A stretch of 64,000 nucleotides of DNA from Geosporobacter ferrireducens (lineage in GTDB: Bacteria > Bacillota > Clostridia > Peptostreptococcales > Thermotaleaceae): positions 1,054,001-1,118,000 of the forward strand of contig NZ_CP017269.1 of NCBI RefSeq assembly GCF_001750685.1. Direction: 5' to 3'. A program made the position numbers and the translations under genes. Shown here piece by piece: positions 51,968 through 60,201 of the stretch. Positions within the stretch are counted from its first letter, which is position 1; each line of letters begins with the position of its first letter. Below the pieces are notes generated by a model, which did not search any database, was not told the origin of the DNA, and saw only the letters and a list, made by a program, of their open reading frames with translations.

Positions 51968-52273
51968 CTATATACTAAATAACCAATTAAAGTGCAAGGT
52001 TATAACAGATACTTTGACAATACACAGAAGCCATAGACCTAAAAAAAGCCATCTGACCCGTTCTCTTATCTTGTATAAAAACCATAACTGTATATAAACG
52101 AAAAAAACAATTCCAAGACCTGTCCATAGCGGCATCTTTTCAAACATCGGTTGTAGAATTGGATTTGCCTCCTCAATCATACCAAGCTGCAATCCATATA
52201 TTGTAAATATAACATCTAGAATTGTAAGACATAAAATGATAATAGTGATTTGGCATAGATTATTGGGTCTCAT
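51968..52273 (-). CDS. DUF5658-like membrane protein
   Basis: Start taken at the ATG following GGGGTG, giving 101 residues; the frame opens three codons earlier at a GTG. Three membrane helices are visible, with the N-terminal pattern LDVIFTIYGLQLGMIEEANPIL: the conserved Asp in helix 1 and the E-x-N-P after it are typical of DUF5658-type small membrane proteins. Function unknown. Monocistronic. Confidence 0.75.
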   Translation of the reverse strand: MRPNNLCQITIIILCLTILDVIFTIYGLQLGMIEEANPILQPMFEKMPLWTGLGIVFFVYIQLWFLYKIRERVRWLFLGLWLLCIVKVSVITLHFNWLFSI

Positions 52274-52586
52274 CCATAACACCCCGCTATAGTATATGTA
52301 ACCATTTCTACTTTTGACTTAACTTAATCCTCTTTACATACACCTTATCATTTGAAATCATTTATAGTATTTAACTTCATATAAAAAGCTCTCTGGATAA
52401 ATAATGTAATTTATGGAAAAAACAGTATTTTTGTTTATTCTTGAGATTATCCACCTATGCTTGTCACGATTTTATACCTCTTTGAATATGATGCATTAGA
52501 AGGAACATTAGTGGATGCTCTTTATTGCTACTTTCATACAAATAGAAAAAACCACTATTTCCCTAGCATAAAAAAGGAGTGATTTT
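52274..52586. other. Divergent intergenic region
   Basis: AT-rich DNA between the small membrane protein and the proline-rich protein gene. I see no supported frame, repeat or RNA structure. It must hold two divergent promoters; no consensus was convincing. Confidence 0.4.
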
Positions 52587-53078
52587 ATGGATAAATATGA
52601 TCAAGATGATCAAAATGTAGAATCGATGCAGCAACCAAGGTTTCCTTTTGGTCCGCCTTTTGGACCTCCATTTAGGCCGCCTTTTAGGCCTCCTTTTAGA
52701 CCACCTTTTAGACCACCTTTTAGACCACCAATTGCACCACCATTCATACCACCAATCACACCACCAGTGACACCGCCATTCATACCACCAATCACACCAC
52801 CAGTGACACCACCATTCACACCACCGACAGCACCACCAACGACACCTCCTCCTGCTTTTATACCAGCGCAGCCACCTACACTCTTCTTCGTTGATCCCGG
52901 GGCTATTCGACCTTGTCTCTTTAGATTCACTTTTATTTGGTTGACGACAGGGCAGGCATTTTGGACTTTTCTAGTGTTCGTAGGGCCTACCTCCGTATCA
53001 GGCTTCCGATGGACAGGATTCAATTGGGTATTCTTCGGAACAGATTTGAGAAATATCAGTACCTTCGTCTGCGTCTAG
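52587..53078 (+). CDS. Proline-rich tandem-repeat protein
   Basis: A 163-residue protein in three parts: an acidic N-terminus (MDKYDQDDQNVESMQQP), a repeat region (about 19-90) of PPF-R units repeated five or more times and then 12-residue units PPFIPPITPPVT, and a C-terminal domain (about 95-163) rich in aromatic residues (RPCLFRFTFIWLTTGQAFWT, then FVGPTSVSGFRWTG and WVFFGTDLRNISTFVCV). No signal peptide. Unknown function; proline-rich repeats plus a conserved-looking C-domain suggest a surface or spore structural protein. AAAAGGAGTG precedes the ATG. The repeat length is expected to vary between strains. Confidence 0.8.
   Translation: MDKYDQDDQNVESMQQPRFPFGPPFGPPFRPPFRPPFRPPFRPPFRPPIAPPFIPPITPPVTPPFIPPITPPVTPPFTPPTAPPTTPPPAFIPAQPPTLFFVDPGAIRPCLFRFTFIWLTTGQAFWTFLVFVGPTSVSGFRWTGFNWVFFGTDLRNISTFVCV
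52669..52848 (+). repeat. In-frame tandem repeats in the proline-rich gene
   Basis: Two nested arrays: 12-base units of the form CCTTTTAGACCA (about five copies, 52669-52730) and a 36-base unit beginning CATTCATACC at 52741, 52777 and 52813 (third copy degenerate). Both keep the reading frame. Confidence 0.85.
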
Positions 53079-53100
53079 ATGGTTGTTCTTTCATAAAAAT

Positions 53101-53130
53101 AAAAACTGAGAGGTCTTCTCTCAGTTTTTA
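53101..53130 (+). terminator. Terminator after the proline-rich protein gene
   Basis: AAAAACTGAGAG and CTCTCAGTTTTT form a perfect stem followed by TTTTTA. Confidence 0.88.
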
Positions 53131-53146
53131 TCGTGTTCGTAGGAAT

Positions 53147-53177
53147 CTCCCACCTCTAAGCGAAGCGTAGGTGGGAG
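53147..53177. repeat. IS200/IS605-type end hairpin remnant (copy 2)
   Basis: A perfect-looking stem, CTCCCACCTCTAAGC facing GCGTAGGTGGGAG, the inverted counterpart of the sequence at 2670-2704. No transposase or TnpB frame is adjacent. Confidence 0.5.
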
Positions 53178-53181
53178 TAGT

Positions 53182-53484
53182 TCAAATGTCTTTAGTATTA
53201 TATTGAGTGGTGTTTATTCTTATAAAATCTAAAATCAATCCAGTCAGCAGTCCACCTATAAATCCTGAAAAAAGCATGATACCCATTAGTATTCTGGCTA
53301 GATCTTCAAATCCGTTATATTGCCCGGTTCGAATCATTATAACATGATAAATGCATGTACCAAGTGCAGCTATTCCAGGAATATATTTTATCCATCTCCT
53401 TCTCAGAAAGATCCGGTGGAGTAAATAGGTTGCTGCTGCAAAAACAATAATAATTACAAGCAAAATAGGAATAAGTCTATTCAT
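53182..53484 (-). CDS. Small membrane protein of unknown function
   Basis: Start taken at the ATG nine bases after GGGAG, giving 100 residues; another ATG is three codons upstream. Three hydrophobic helices (about 3-20, 33-51, 68-88) separated by the basic loop HRIFLRRRWIKY. The overall pattern resembles small YesK-type membrane proteins but I do not assign the family. Monocistronic. Confidence 0.65.
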   Translation of the reverse strand: MNRLIPILLVIIIVFAAATYLLHRIFLRRRWIKYIPGIAALGTCIYHVIMIRTGQYNGFEDLARILMGIMLFSGFIGGLLTGLILDFIRINTTQYNTKDI

Positions 53485-53581
53485 AACAATCATCTCCCTG
53501 GTTTATAGTATTGCTAATATGTCCCTACTATATTTATTTGACGAAAAAAATATATAATTGTTCCTTAAGGCTTTTTCAGGA

Positions 53582-54205
53582 TTATGGCAAATATAAAAAT
53601 CTACGAAACCATAATGCAGCCGTACAAATTCCTGCAGCCATGCACAGATCCATTAGCCCTCTGTATCCCATTTCAGGAATACTTTCCTGATCTACAGCCT
53701 TTTGAATATCTTCTAGAATCAAATCCAGATTTGGAATCTTTCGATATCCTGCAATCGACAGATCCCATTTACTGCGTTTAATCGTTCCTTGTTCTAATTT
53801 AATAGTCGTTTCAGACTCTCCCAGCAGCAGTATAAATTCTGACGTCCCACTTTTCTTTTCCAATACCAGTTTGTATTGTTGAAAGGTATCCAGCACTATT
53901 TTCTCCAATTTGTCTCCTGCTATATCATAGATGGTAACTGTTCTCTTTCTTATGGACATAAAAAAGAATGGCAGTGAAATTAAAAGGAAACTCCCTACGT
54001 ACCCCCACGATATTCTATCGGTAAAGTCTAAGTCCAACAGCCTTATTTGAAAACCAATTCCTAAAACTCCAATTATAATATTAAAAATAGTAGAATCAGG
54101 AAAGAAAACTTCTCCTTGCATTTTTTTGATACCACTAACCATTAAATTTCCTACCAAAACTGCCAACATAACGACACTGTATAAAAATTTAAAATTCAAG
54201 TCCAA
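53582..54205 (-). CDS. Membrane protein of unknown function
   Basis: A 207-residue protein with three N-terminal membrane helices (about 7-24, 39-56, 66-84), a soluble central domain (about 86-180, predicted mixed alpha/beta with KRTVTIYDIAGDKLEKI) and a hydrophobic helix near the C-terminus (about 186-203). No recognised domain. The central part could be a PH-like or tubby-like fold. An AGGGGG-type site precedes the ATG. Confidence 0.65.
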   Translation of the reverse strand: MDLNFKFLYSVVMLAVLVGNLMVSGIKKMQGEVFFPDSTIFNIIIGVLGIGFQIRLLDLDFTDRISWGYVGSFLLISLPFFFMSIRKRTVTIYDIAGDKLEKIVLDTFQQYKLVLEKKSGTSEFILLLGESETTIKLEQGTIKRSKWDLSIAGYRKIPNLDLILEDIQKAVDQESIPEMGYRGLMDLCMAAGICTAALWFRRFLYLP

Positions 54206-54346
54206 ATCCCCCTTGCAGCTCCCTTTGTTTCTTTCTGTTTCCCTATTTGACCTTCGTATTTATTATTTTACTATATTCACTATACGAATTGACCGATAAA
54301 TATGGTAAAATGTTTCAAAGATTTTTCATAAGAGAGGATGTTGGAA

Positions 54347-54715
54347 ATGGAGCAAAAAAATAGAGAGTTTATAGAGCGAAGAAAAGGGCCTGATATTCTG
54401 GTCCGTTTGGTTCATTGGCTGGGTGCTGCAGCTTGGATTATTATGTTTTTTATTCTAGCTATCACCGATCGTGCTAAACCCCAGATGGCAACCTTCTTTG
54501 ATAGATTTTTTAAAATTCAAGTCCGTGAAACTTGGAATTATAGTCTTGTTCAATGGTCTTTCTATCTAATGATCCTTCTAAGCATTCTTTGCATCATTGG
54601 TCTCTTGGTCAACGCCAAAAGACATAGAAGAAAAAGCGACCGATACAGTTTTTCCCTGATCATGATGCTGATATTGGCCGTTGTGGGGATTCTAATGTAT
54701 ATAGCAAGCTTTTAA
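54347..54715 (+). CDS. Small three-helix membrane protein
   Basis: Start at the ATG nine bases after AGAGG; the frame opens three codons earlier. About 122 residues: a basic N-terminus (NREFIERRKGPDILVRLVHW) followed by helices at about 25-45, 68-88 and 102-120. The N-terminal pattern RRxGPDxLxRxxHxLGxxAW seems conserved-looking but I cannot name a family. Divergent from the preceding gene. Confidence 0.65.
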   Translation: MEQKNREFIERRKGPDILVRLVHWLGAAAWIIMFFILAITDRAKPQMATFFDRFFKIQVRETWNYSLVQWSFYLMILLSILCIIGLLVNAKRHRRKSDRYSFSLIMMLILAVVGILMYIASF

Positions 54716-54730
54716 TCACTGCTGTAAGAA

Positions 54731-55000
54731 ATGGAGTTGATATCTTTGTATTTTTTAATGGCTATTACTAAGTGTGTTTTGAGTGTTGTTATTATTAATA
54801 TATTTCTATATTTTATTGACAATAAATTTAATTTGAGAAAATTATTTAATGATAGATTTGACCTCAAACTCCTAGCAATAATCTCATTTCTAGCACTCTA
54901 TTTTTTTATCAGACAAAAAGTAATTGATCCCGATATTCGCTTTGGAATTATTTTTGGCACATTTTATTTTTTATTTTTTTCTAAAAAAATGCTGCGTTAA
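54731..55000 (+). CDS. Small hydrophobic protein, weak start
   Basis: An 89-residue frame 15 bases after the previous stop, with only a poor ribosome-binding site (TAAGAA). Three hydrophobic stretches (about 7-28, 46-61, 70-84) with basic loops such as KFNLRKLFNDRFDLK. It is very A/T-rich and could be real through coupling to the upstream gene or be chance. Function unknown. Confidence 0.45.
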   Translation: MELISLYFLMAITKCVLSVVIINIFLYFIDNKFNLRKLFNDRFDLKLLAIISFLALYFFIRQKVIDPDIRFGIIFGTFYFLFFSKKMLR

Positions 55001-55170
55001 AATTCTATTACCGGCATATCACTATACCCATTACATACTTTTGGTCAGAAAAATTTTTTTCTCTGCATCGCACATCATTATAAGTACACTCTCTTTTGAT
55101 TTGAATATTATATATTACCAAAACGATAATCCTAATTGGTATTAATAGATAGCAAAGGAGGTGGAAATGT

Positions 55171-55374
55171 ATGAGTGATGCATTAGGTGGGCTCTTTGGA
55201 TGCACTCCTGATCAAAAATCCTCACTATTATTTTTCTTCTTATTACTTGTAATACTATTCAAAGGACCTTTTAAAAAAATATTTAAAGCAGATGATGAAT
55301 TACTATTCTTCTTCTTGTTATTAGTCATTCTTTTCTGCCAACCAATAATTGGAGGATTCTTTAAACCATGGTAA
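55171..55374 (+). CDS. Small protein with two copies of a hydrophobic repeat
   Basis: A 67-residue protein with a strong AAAGGAGGTGG before the ATG. LLFFFLLLVILF occurs at about 19-30 and again at about 44-55, each followed by a Pro/Gly-containing polar turn (KGPFKKIFKADD; CQPIIGGFFKPW). It may be a two-helix membrane or spore-associated peptide, like other very short hydrophobic sporulation proteins. No known family assigned. Confidence 0.65.
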   Translation: MSDALGGLFGCTPDQKSSLLFFFLLLVILFKGPFKKIFKADDELLFFFLLLVILFCQPIIGGFFKPW

Positions 55375-55512
55375 ATTTTAAGGAATAGGAGGATCACCCC
55401 TTCTTATTCCTTATACATAAAATACCGTAATGCATTCATTAGCATCATGCTGCAATCCTGCCATGACCCAACTAAATATACTACCTTCACACTAAATTAG
55501 GGAGTGATCAAA

Positions 55513-55869
55513 GTGTATGACTATTTGCGCACTGCACAAACTTATCGCATTACTGTTAATACAACTTCTCGAACCCTAACCTTATACCGTAATGACCAAT
55601 GGTTCAAGTCTTATCCTGTCGCTGTTGGTAAGACATCTACACCTACGCCTAAGGGCACATTTAAGATTGTAAACAAATCTGTAAATCCTGGCGGACCTTT
55701 CGGTGCAAGATGGATGGGCTTAAGCAAACCTCACATTGGAATTCATGGAACAAATAATCCTTCATCTATCGGAAACGCTGTATCTCATGGCTGTATAAGA
55801 ATGCATAATAAAGATGTTACTGAACTTTATAATCTAGTTCCAATTGGAACGATTGTAAAGATTCTATAA
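55513..55869 (+). CDS. L,D-transpeptidase (YkuD domain)
   Basis: A GTG start at 55513, eight bases after GGAG, gives 118 residues; a GTG three codons upstream overlaps the site. The protein is almost only the YkuD domain: [39 protein letters not shown] and the catalytic SHGCIRM with Cys and His. These enzymes make 3-3 cross-links in peptidoglycan or attach proteins. No signal peptide or LysM is present. In Bacillus YkuD is in the spore coat, which may apply here. Confidence 0.88.
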   Translation: MYDYLRTAQTYRITVNTTSRTLTLYRNDQWFKSYPVAVGKTSTPTPKGTFKIVNKSVNPGGPFGARWMGLSKPHIGIHGTNNPSSIGNAVSHGCIRMHNKDVTELYNLVPIGTIVKIL

Positions 55870-55917
55870 ACATTAAGAAGCGTAAATCTATATAAAATAT
55901 CCCCGTAATTACTTTGT

Positions 55918-55955
55918 AAGGTATTCCAGAACTTCTCTGGTTTTCCTAATACCTT
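55918..55955 (+). terminator. Terminator after the L,D-transpeptidase gene
   Basis: AAGGTATT/AATACCTT with an inner CCAGA/TCTGG stem, followed by T-rich sequence (CTTCTTTTTC). Confidence 0.7.
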
Positions 55956-56078
55956 CTTCTTTTTCAGCATCGAGTATCATCTCGGGGAAGCCGAGAGGAT
56001 ACTGTAATGGATCCCTTTGTCAAGACACAAAATTGCGCCTGCTAAGTTAATCCTCCTTCTTATATATTTTTAGACATG

Positions 56079-56215
56079 TTAAGCAGCCATATAGACGTTA
56101 TATGGGATCTGATGATCAGGAGATTGATGCTTTCCTTCACAGTTATAAAAATCCATGTACTCGTCTAGCAAGCTTCTACTTTATCCCAATAATTTCCTTC
56201 AAAAAATAATTAAAC
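56079..56215 (-). pseudogene. IS3-type transposase C-terminal remnant
   Basis: On the minus strand one frame reads SLLDEYMDFYNCEGKHQSP, then IPYNVYMAA and a stop, matching the C-terminal LDEYMDFYN-x-x-R-x-H-Q-S-L motif of IS3-family transposases. Just upstream, in another frame, GNYWDK recalls the catalytic-domain GNxxDN stretch, so an internal deletion and frameshift have fused pieces. Beyond its stop, TGTCTTGACAAAGGGATCC (56034-56016) resembles an IS end, and a 13-bp imperfect hairpin lies at 55976-56013. With these, it explains the 55870-56246 gap. It is inactive. Confidence 0.65.
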
Positions 56216-56246
56216 TACTCAATTTATGAGTAGTTATCTTCGTATT

Positions 56247-56322
56247 TGGTGGAGCATAGGGGATTCGAACCCCTGACCCCCACACTGCCAGTGTGGTGCG
56301 CTCCCAGCTGCGCTAATGCCCC
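56247..56322 (-). tRNA. tRNA-Ala (anticodon GGC)
   Basis: A 76-base cloverleaf with encoded CCA. The acceptor GGGGCAT pairs with ATGCTCC and contains the G3-U70 pair that defines alanine tRNA. The D-arm is GCGC...GCGC type (AGCGCAGCTGGGAGCGC), the anticodon stem CCACA/TGTGG carries the loop CTGGCAG with anticodon GGC, and the T-arm is AGGGGTTCGAATCCCCT. Confidence 0.97.
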
Positions 56323-56376
56323 AATACCGATAATACTATTTTAATCACAGGCGGACAAAATGTCAATAGGTAATTC

Positions 56377-57300
56377 CTAGGACAGTTTTGTAATTAGCTC
56401 CAAAATATCTGCGGGAATAGAGGCTTTTACCTCCATCGGCTCCCCAGTTCTGGGGTGTAAAAAACGTAAAATTTCTGCATGGAGCGCCTGTCTTTCAATG
56501 AGGATATCCGCTTTTCCACCATATAATTCATCTCCAAGGATAGGATGCCCAATATAGCTCATATGTACCCTTATTTGATGGGTACGCCCGGTTTCCAGGA
56601 GGAGTCTTACCACAGTAGCATCCTTCAGCTGTTCCACTGCCTCATAGTGTGTTATAGAAGGCTGTCCGCCCGCATATACCTTTCTGGTGATATCCTCAGG
56701 GTACGGTCTCCCGATGGGCGCATCCACCGTTCCTTTTTCCGTCTCCAAGCACCCTTTTATTACTGCCAGGTACCTCTTTTCCACTTGATTATCAATCATT
56801 TGTTTCGAAAGCTCCTGTTGGATATAAGGGTTTTTCGCAATAATGATGAGCCCTGAGGTATCCCGGTCCAGACGGTTGACGAATCGGATTTTAAAGGATT
56901 CTCCTCGTTCTTGCATATAGTAAACAATTGCGTTGGCCAATGTTCCTATAGGATGTCCTTTCGTCGGATGAACCACTAAGCCAGGTTGTTTATTCAGTAT
57001 TAACAGATCCATATCTTCGTAAACCACATCAATAGGAATATTCTGTGGTTCAAATTGATTGCTTTCCTCTTCCATGATCACTTCCACACGATCCCCTTTG
57101 CGCAGCCTGGCATGAAAAGCAATTTTATTTCCATTCACCAATATATTTTTTGTACGCTTTAGCTTTCTGACCAGCCGGCTGGATAGCCTCATCTGATCAT
57201 ATAGGATCTCCTTCAACTCCATTCCCTCGTGTTCTCTATCTATTTCAAAAACAAGCCTTCCTGCAACTTCCTGTTGTTTGTTTTCTTTCAAATCATTCAC
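56377..57300 (-). CDS. RluD-family 23S rRNA pseudouridine synthase
   Basis: A 307-residue protein: N-terminal S4-like RNA-binding domain (about 15-80, SSRLVRKLKRTKNILVNG), then the RluA/RluD catalytic domain with ILNKQPGLVVHP, the catalytic NRLDRDTSGL (Asp nucleophile), YLAVIKG, LLLETGRTHQIRVHM and GHPILGDELYGG. It isomerises specific uridines of rRNA; substrate choice within RluA/C/D cannot be fixed, though the S4 domain fits the RluD group. Its gene lies between tRNA-Ala and a Nudix gene. Confidence 0.92.
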   Translation of the reverse strand: MNDLKENKQQEVAGRLVFEIDREHEGMELKEILYDQMRLSSRLVRKLKRTKNILVNGNKIAFHARLRKGDRVEVIMEEESNQFEPQNIPIDVVYEDMDLLILNKQPGLVVHPTKGHPIGTLANAIVYYMQERGESFKIRFVNRLDRDTSGLIIIAKNPYIQQELSKQMIDNQVEKRYLAVIKGCLETEKGTVDAPIGRPYPEDITRKVYAGGQPSITHYEAVEQLKDATVVRLLLETGRTHQIRVHMSYIGHPILGDELYGGKADILIERQALHAEILRFLHPRTGEPMEVKASIPADILELITKLS

Positions 57301-57320
57301 CTGCCGTCCTTAGTTTCACA

Positions 57321-57761
57321 TCATATCCTATTATAGGGCGTCCGTCCAAATTCGTCAATTTCGAACAGCATTTCATCTAACTTTAATATTTTTTCCACAA
57401 TGGGCAAATCCGCTTCTACATAAGAAAATTCCAAAAATTCCTCTAGACTGATCCATCTAAAATCATTACATGCCAATGCTGCCCCCTCACCACCAATAAA
57501 ATCACAAAGATAGCAAAGCAATAATATAGTTTTACTCTTGTAAGCATGATAGACGACTTTGAAAATGTCCAATACCTTAATCTCTAAGTTTAACTCCTCT
57601 AAAATCTCTCTGCGCAAGCATTCTTCCGGTGTCTCCCCAATTTCCAGCTTTCCTCCGGGAAATTCCCACTGCAGATGATGGTCCCCATGAGCTAGCCTCT
57701 GGGCAATCAGAATTTTACGTTCTTTTCGAATAACTGCAGCGGTGACAACCAACGGCTCCAT
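57321..57761 (-). CDS. Nudix hydrolase (MutT-like 8-oxo-dGTP diphosphatase)
   Basis: Start at the ATG after AGGAGAGG, giving 146 residues; the frame opens 13 codons earlier. It contains VVTAAVIRKERKILIAQR at the N-terminus and a full Nudix box GGKLEIGETPEECLRREILE followed by ELNL. WEFPGGK upstream of the box is typical of MutT-type nucleotide sanitising enzymes. It is 20 bases before the pseudouridine synthase gene and probably cotranscribed. Confidence 0.9.
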   Translation of the reverse strand: MEPLVVTAAVIRKERKILIAQRLAHGDHHLQWEFPGGKLEIGETPEECLRREILEELNLEIKVLDIFKVVYHAYKSKTILLLCYLCDFIGGEGAALACNDFRWISLEEFLEFSYVEADLPIVEKILKLDEMLFEIDEFGRTPYNRI

Positions 57762-57928
57762 AGCTTCCTCTCCTTCATTCATATACCTTAGCATATCCAT
57801 TTGTTCACTTCTTTACAACCTTTTCAAAAGCTTTTGCATAAGATAAAAAGAATATAAATTTCTTTAAGATTCATACTAAATATGTTACAATATACTAAAA
57901 ATTTCCGAATATGAAAATGGGGTAAGGC

Positions 57929-58741
57929 ATGATGAATAATAATAATTGTCTCATTAATATTGTATCAAACGACAGACCCATCTCAAAAGAAACGGGTAGA
58001 ATTTTAAGAGAGAAGTTAGAAAAAAATGGTTTTACCATATCTGAAACCTTTGATTATAAAGCAGACTTAGTTGTTTGTATTGGTGGAGACGGCTCTTTTT
58101 TAAGGACACTTCACGAATATAGATTTCCAGACATTCCCATTATAGGGATCAATACGGGACATCTTGGCTTCTTCCAGGAGCTTTCCCCCTACCAGCTGGA
58201 TGAATTCATTTTCCGTTATCAGAAGGGAGATTATGTGATCCAGGAACTCCATCCTGTAGAAGCCCTTGTTTGTACACGCACCAGCTGTATAGAGATCATG
58301 GGAATTAACGAAATTACGATTAAGGGAGACAAGTCGAGAACGATTCATCTAAATATCAGCTTAGATGAAAGCTTCGTTGAGAAATTTAGCGGTGACGGTA
58401 TCCTTGTGGCTACACCTACGGGCAGTACTGCATATAACTATTCCCTGGGAGGGAGTATTGTCGATCCCCGGTTAAATCTTTTACAGATCACACCGATTGC
58501 ACCCATCAATACGATTGCATACCGCTCCTTTACCTCCAGTGTTATCGTTCCCAAAGAAACAGCGATTAAGATTCATCCTGAATATACCTTTGAAAACTCT
58601 ATTTTGATCGTAACTGACGGCATGGAGCACAAATACAATGAGATTGTAGAAATTTATTTGAAAATGTCTAAGATGAAGACCAAATTGCTGCGCTTGAAAA
58701 ATTATGATTTTTGGAATAAGGTTAAAGAAAAGTTCTTGTAA
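57929..58741 (+). CDS. nadK: NAD kinase
   Basis: A 270-residue enzyme with the NAD kinase motifs VVCIGGDGSFLRTL, GINTGHLGFF, the NEITI segment (GINEITIKGD), SGDGILVATPTGSTAYNYSLGG and PIAPINTIAYRS. It makes NADP+ from NAD+ with ATP. An NAD(P)-dependent fold of typical size. GGGGTAAGG precedes two adjacent ATGs. It is divergent from the Nudix gene. Confidence 0.94.
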   Translation: MMNNNNCLINIVSNDRPISKETGRILREKLEKNGFTISETFDYKADLVVCIGGDGSFLRTLHEYRFPDIPIIGINTGHLGFFQELSPYQLDEFIFRYQKGDYVIQELHPVEALVCTRTSCIEIMGINEITIKGDKSRTIHLNISLDESFVEKFSGDGILVATPTGSTAYNYSLGGSIVDPRLNLLQITPIAPINTIAYRSFTSSVIVPKETAIKIHPEYTFENSILIVTDGMEHKYNEIVEIYLKMSKMKTKLLRLKNYDFWNKVKEKFL

Positions 58742-58780
58742 AAAAATAAAGGAGATGATGGCTCATCTCCTTTATTTTTT
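58741..58780. terminator. Bidirectional terminator
   Basis: AAATAAAGGAGATGA and TCATCTCCTTTATTT form a stem with T tracts on both strands, between nadK and the symporter gene. Confidence 0.9.
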
Positions 58781-58786
58781 TATTCA

Positions 58787-60064
58787 TTATACAATAGATT
58801 TTTCTTCTACGTCAGCATTGTAGATCGCTTCGTTTAGTTCTCCCTCAGACTTCGCAATGATCAATGTACATACAGCATCTCCTGTAATGTTGATCGCTGT
58901 TCTTGCCATGTCAAGGATTCTATCGATACCGATAATCAATGCAATACCTTCGATCGGTAAGCCTACTGCTTGAAGTACCATGGATAGCATGATCAGACCA
59001 ACGCCAGGTACTCCTGCTGTACCTACAGAAGCCAATGTGGCTGTCAAAATTACGGTTAAGATTGCATTTAATCCTAAATCAATGCCATATACCTGTGCAA
59101 TAAATATTGTTGCTGCACCTTGCATGATTGCTGTACCGTCCATGTTGATTGTAGCACCTAGCGGTATAGTAAAAGAAGAAATTCCTTTGCTAACCCCCAG
59201 TTTTTCTTCAACTACTTCCAATGTTACAGGAAGTGTAGCACCAGAGCTGGCAGTTGAAAAAGCAACACTCATTGCTGCAGAAAACTTTTTGAAGAAAGTA
59301 ATTGGATTTAATTTTGTAAATGCTACCAGTAATCCGGTATAAGTGAATATCGCATGTAATGCTAGCGCGCCTAATACACAAAGCATGTAGGCTGCTAATG
59401 GCTTCATCGCTGCAAATCCTAATCCTGAGAAAGTCTTGGCGATTAAGCAGAATACCCCGTATGGAGCAAGCAACATTACTAGACCAACCATTTTCATCAT
59501 CAGATCATTTAGGTGGTCAAACATTTCAACAATCGGCTTTACTTTCTTTCCAATTGCAGCCAATCCTGTACCAAACAGTAGAGCAAATACAATAATTTGA
59601 AGCATTTCACCGCTTGCCATAGCTGCTATTGGATTTCCCGGAACCATATCTGTGATAACCTTCACCAAAGGCTTGGCCTCAGCAATTGTCGGTTCACTCT
59701 TTACTAATGAAGACATGTCTAATCCAATACCAGGATTTACAATCGTAGACAGTACAATAGCAATGGTAATTGCAATTGCTGTAGTAACCAGGTAAAATCC
59801 TAGTGTCTTGGTTCCTACTCTGCCTAATTTTTTAATATCAGACATAGAAGCAGCACCGTTTACAAGGGATACAAATACTAATGGAACAACCATCATTTTA
59901 ATTGCATTCAAGAACACAGTCCCCACTAATGTAAAGATTCCATCTACTAAAATCTTGTCTCTGAAATGGGATGGGCCCATCTTGTTAAGAATAAGACCTA
60001 CGATAAGACCGATGATAAGACCGATAAAAATTTTGGTAGTTAAACCCATTTTTTTGTTGCTCAT
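58787..60064 (-). CDS. Dicarboxylate/amino acid:cation symporter (DAACS family, GltP/DctA-like)
   Basis: A 425-residue membrane protein with eight helices and two re-entrant loops. Signatures: FLNAIKMMVVPLVFVSLVNGAAS near the N-terminus, the serine-rich hairpin AFSTASSGATLPVTLE, the NMDGTA motif (ATINMDGTAIMQG) for sodium and substrate, and GVPGVGLIML with the IDRILDMARTAINITGD region. It transports glutamate/aspartate or C4-dicarboxylates with sodium or protons. It lies just downstream, on the same strand, of a GlnKL-like two-component system, probably with its own promoter after a terminator. Confidence 0.93.
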   Translation of the reverse strand: MSNKKMGLTTKIFIGLIIGLIVGLILNKMGPSHFRDKILVDGIFTLVGTVFLNAIKMMVVPLVFVSLVNGAASMSDIKKLGRVGTKTLGFYLVTTAIAITIAIVLSTIVNPGIGLDMSSLVKSEPTIAEAKPLVKVITDMVPGNPIAAMASGEMLQIIVFALLFGTGLAAIGKKVKPIVEMFDHLNDLMMKMVGLVMLLAPYGVFCLIAKTFSGLGFAAMKPLAAYMLCVLGALALHAIFTYTGLLVAFTKLNPITFFKKFSAAMSVAFSTASSGATLPVTLEVVEEKLGVSKGISSFTIPLGATINMDGTAIMQGAATIFIAQVYGIDLGLNAILTVILTATLASVGTAGVPGVGLIMLSMVLQAVGLPIEGIALIIGIDRILDMARTAINITGDAVCTLIIAKSEGELNEAIYNADVEEKSIV

Positions 60065-60131
60065 ATAGTCATCCTCCTTTTTATAATAATTTATTAAGAT
60101 ATCGTAATAGTAAACGCTATCCTACTGAAAA

Positions 60132-60168
60132 CTACAAAAAAAAACTAAAACATACAGGTTTTAGTTTT
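60132..60168 (-). terminator. Terminator after the GlnL-like response regulator gene
   Basis: AAAACTAAAAC and GTTTTAGTTTT flank a six-base loop and are followed on the minus strand by nine T residues. Confidence 0.88.
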
Positions 60169-60201
60169 AAAATTTCAAATTATGAAAGTCATGCAAGAAT
60201 T

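Noticed and set aside
52669-52848. CRISPR-like regular repeats
   Set aside because: The repeats are in-frame codons for proline-rich units with no spacers; no cas genes are in the window.
52610-53023. Gly-rich 137-residue frame on the minus strand
   Set aside because: It is the exact antisense of the proline-rich repeat gene; the repeats create the long open frame. No ribosome-binding site.
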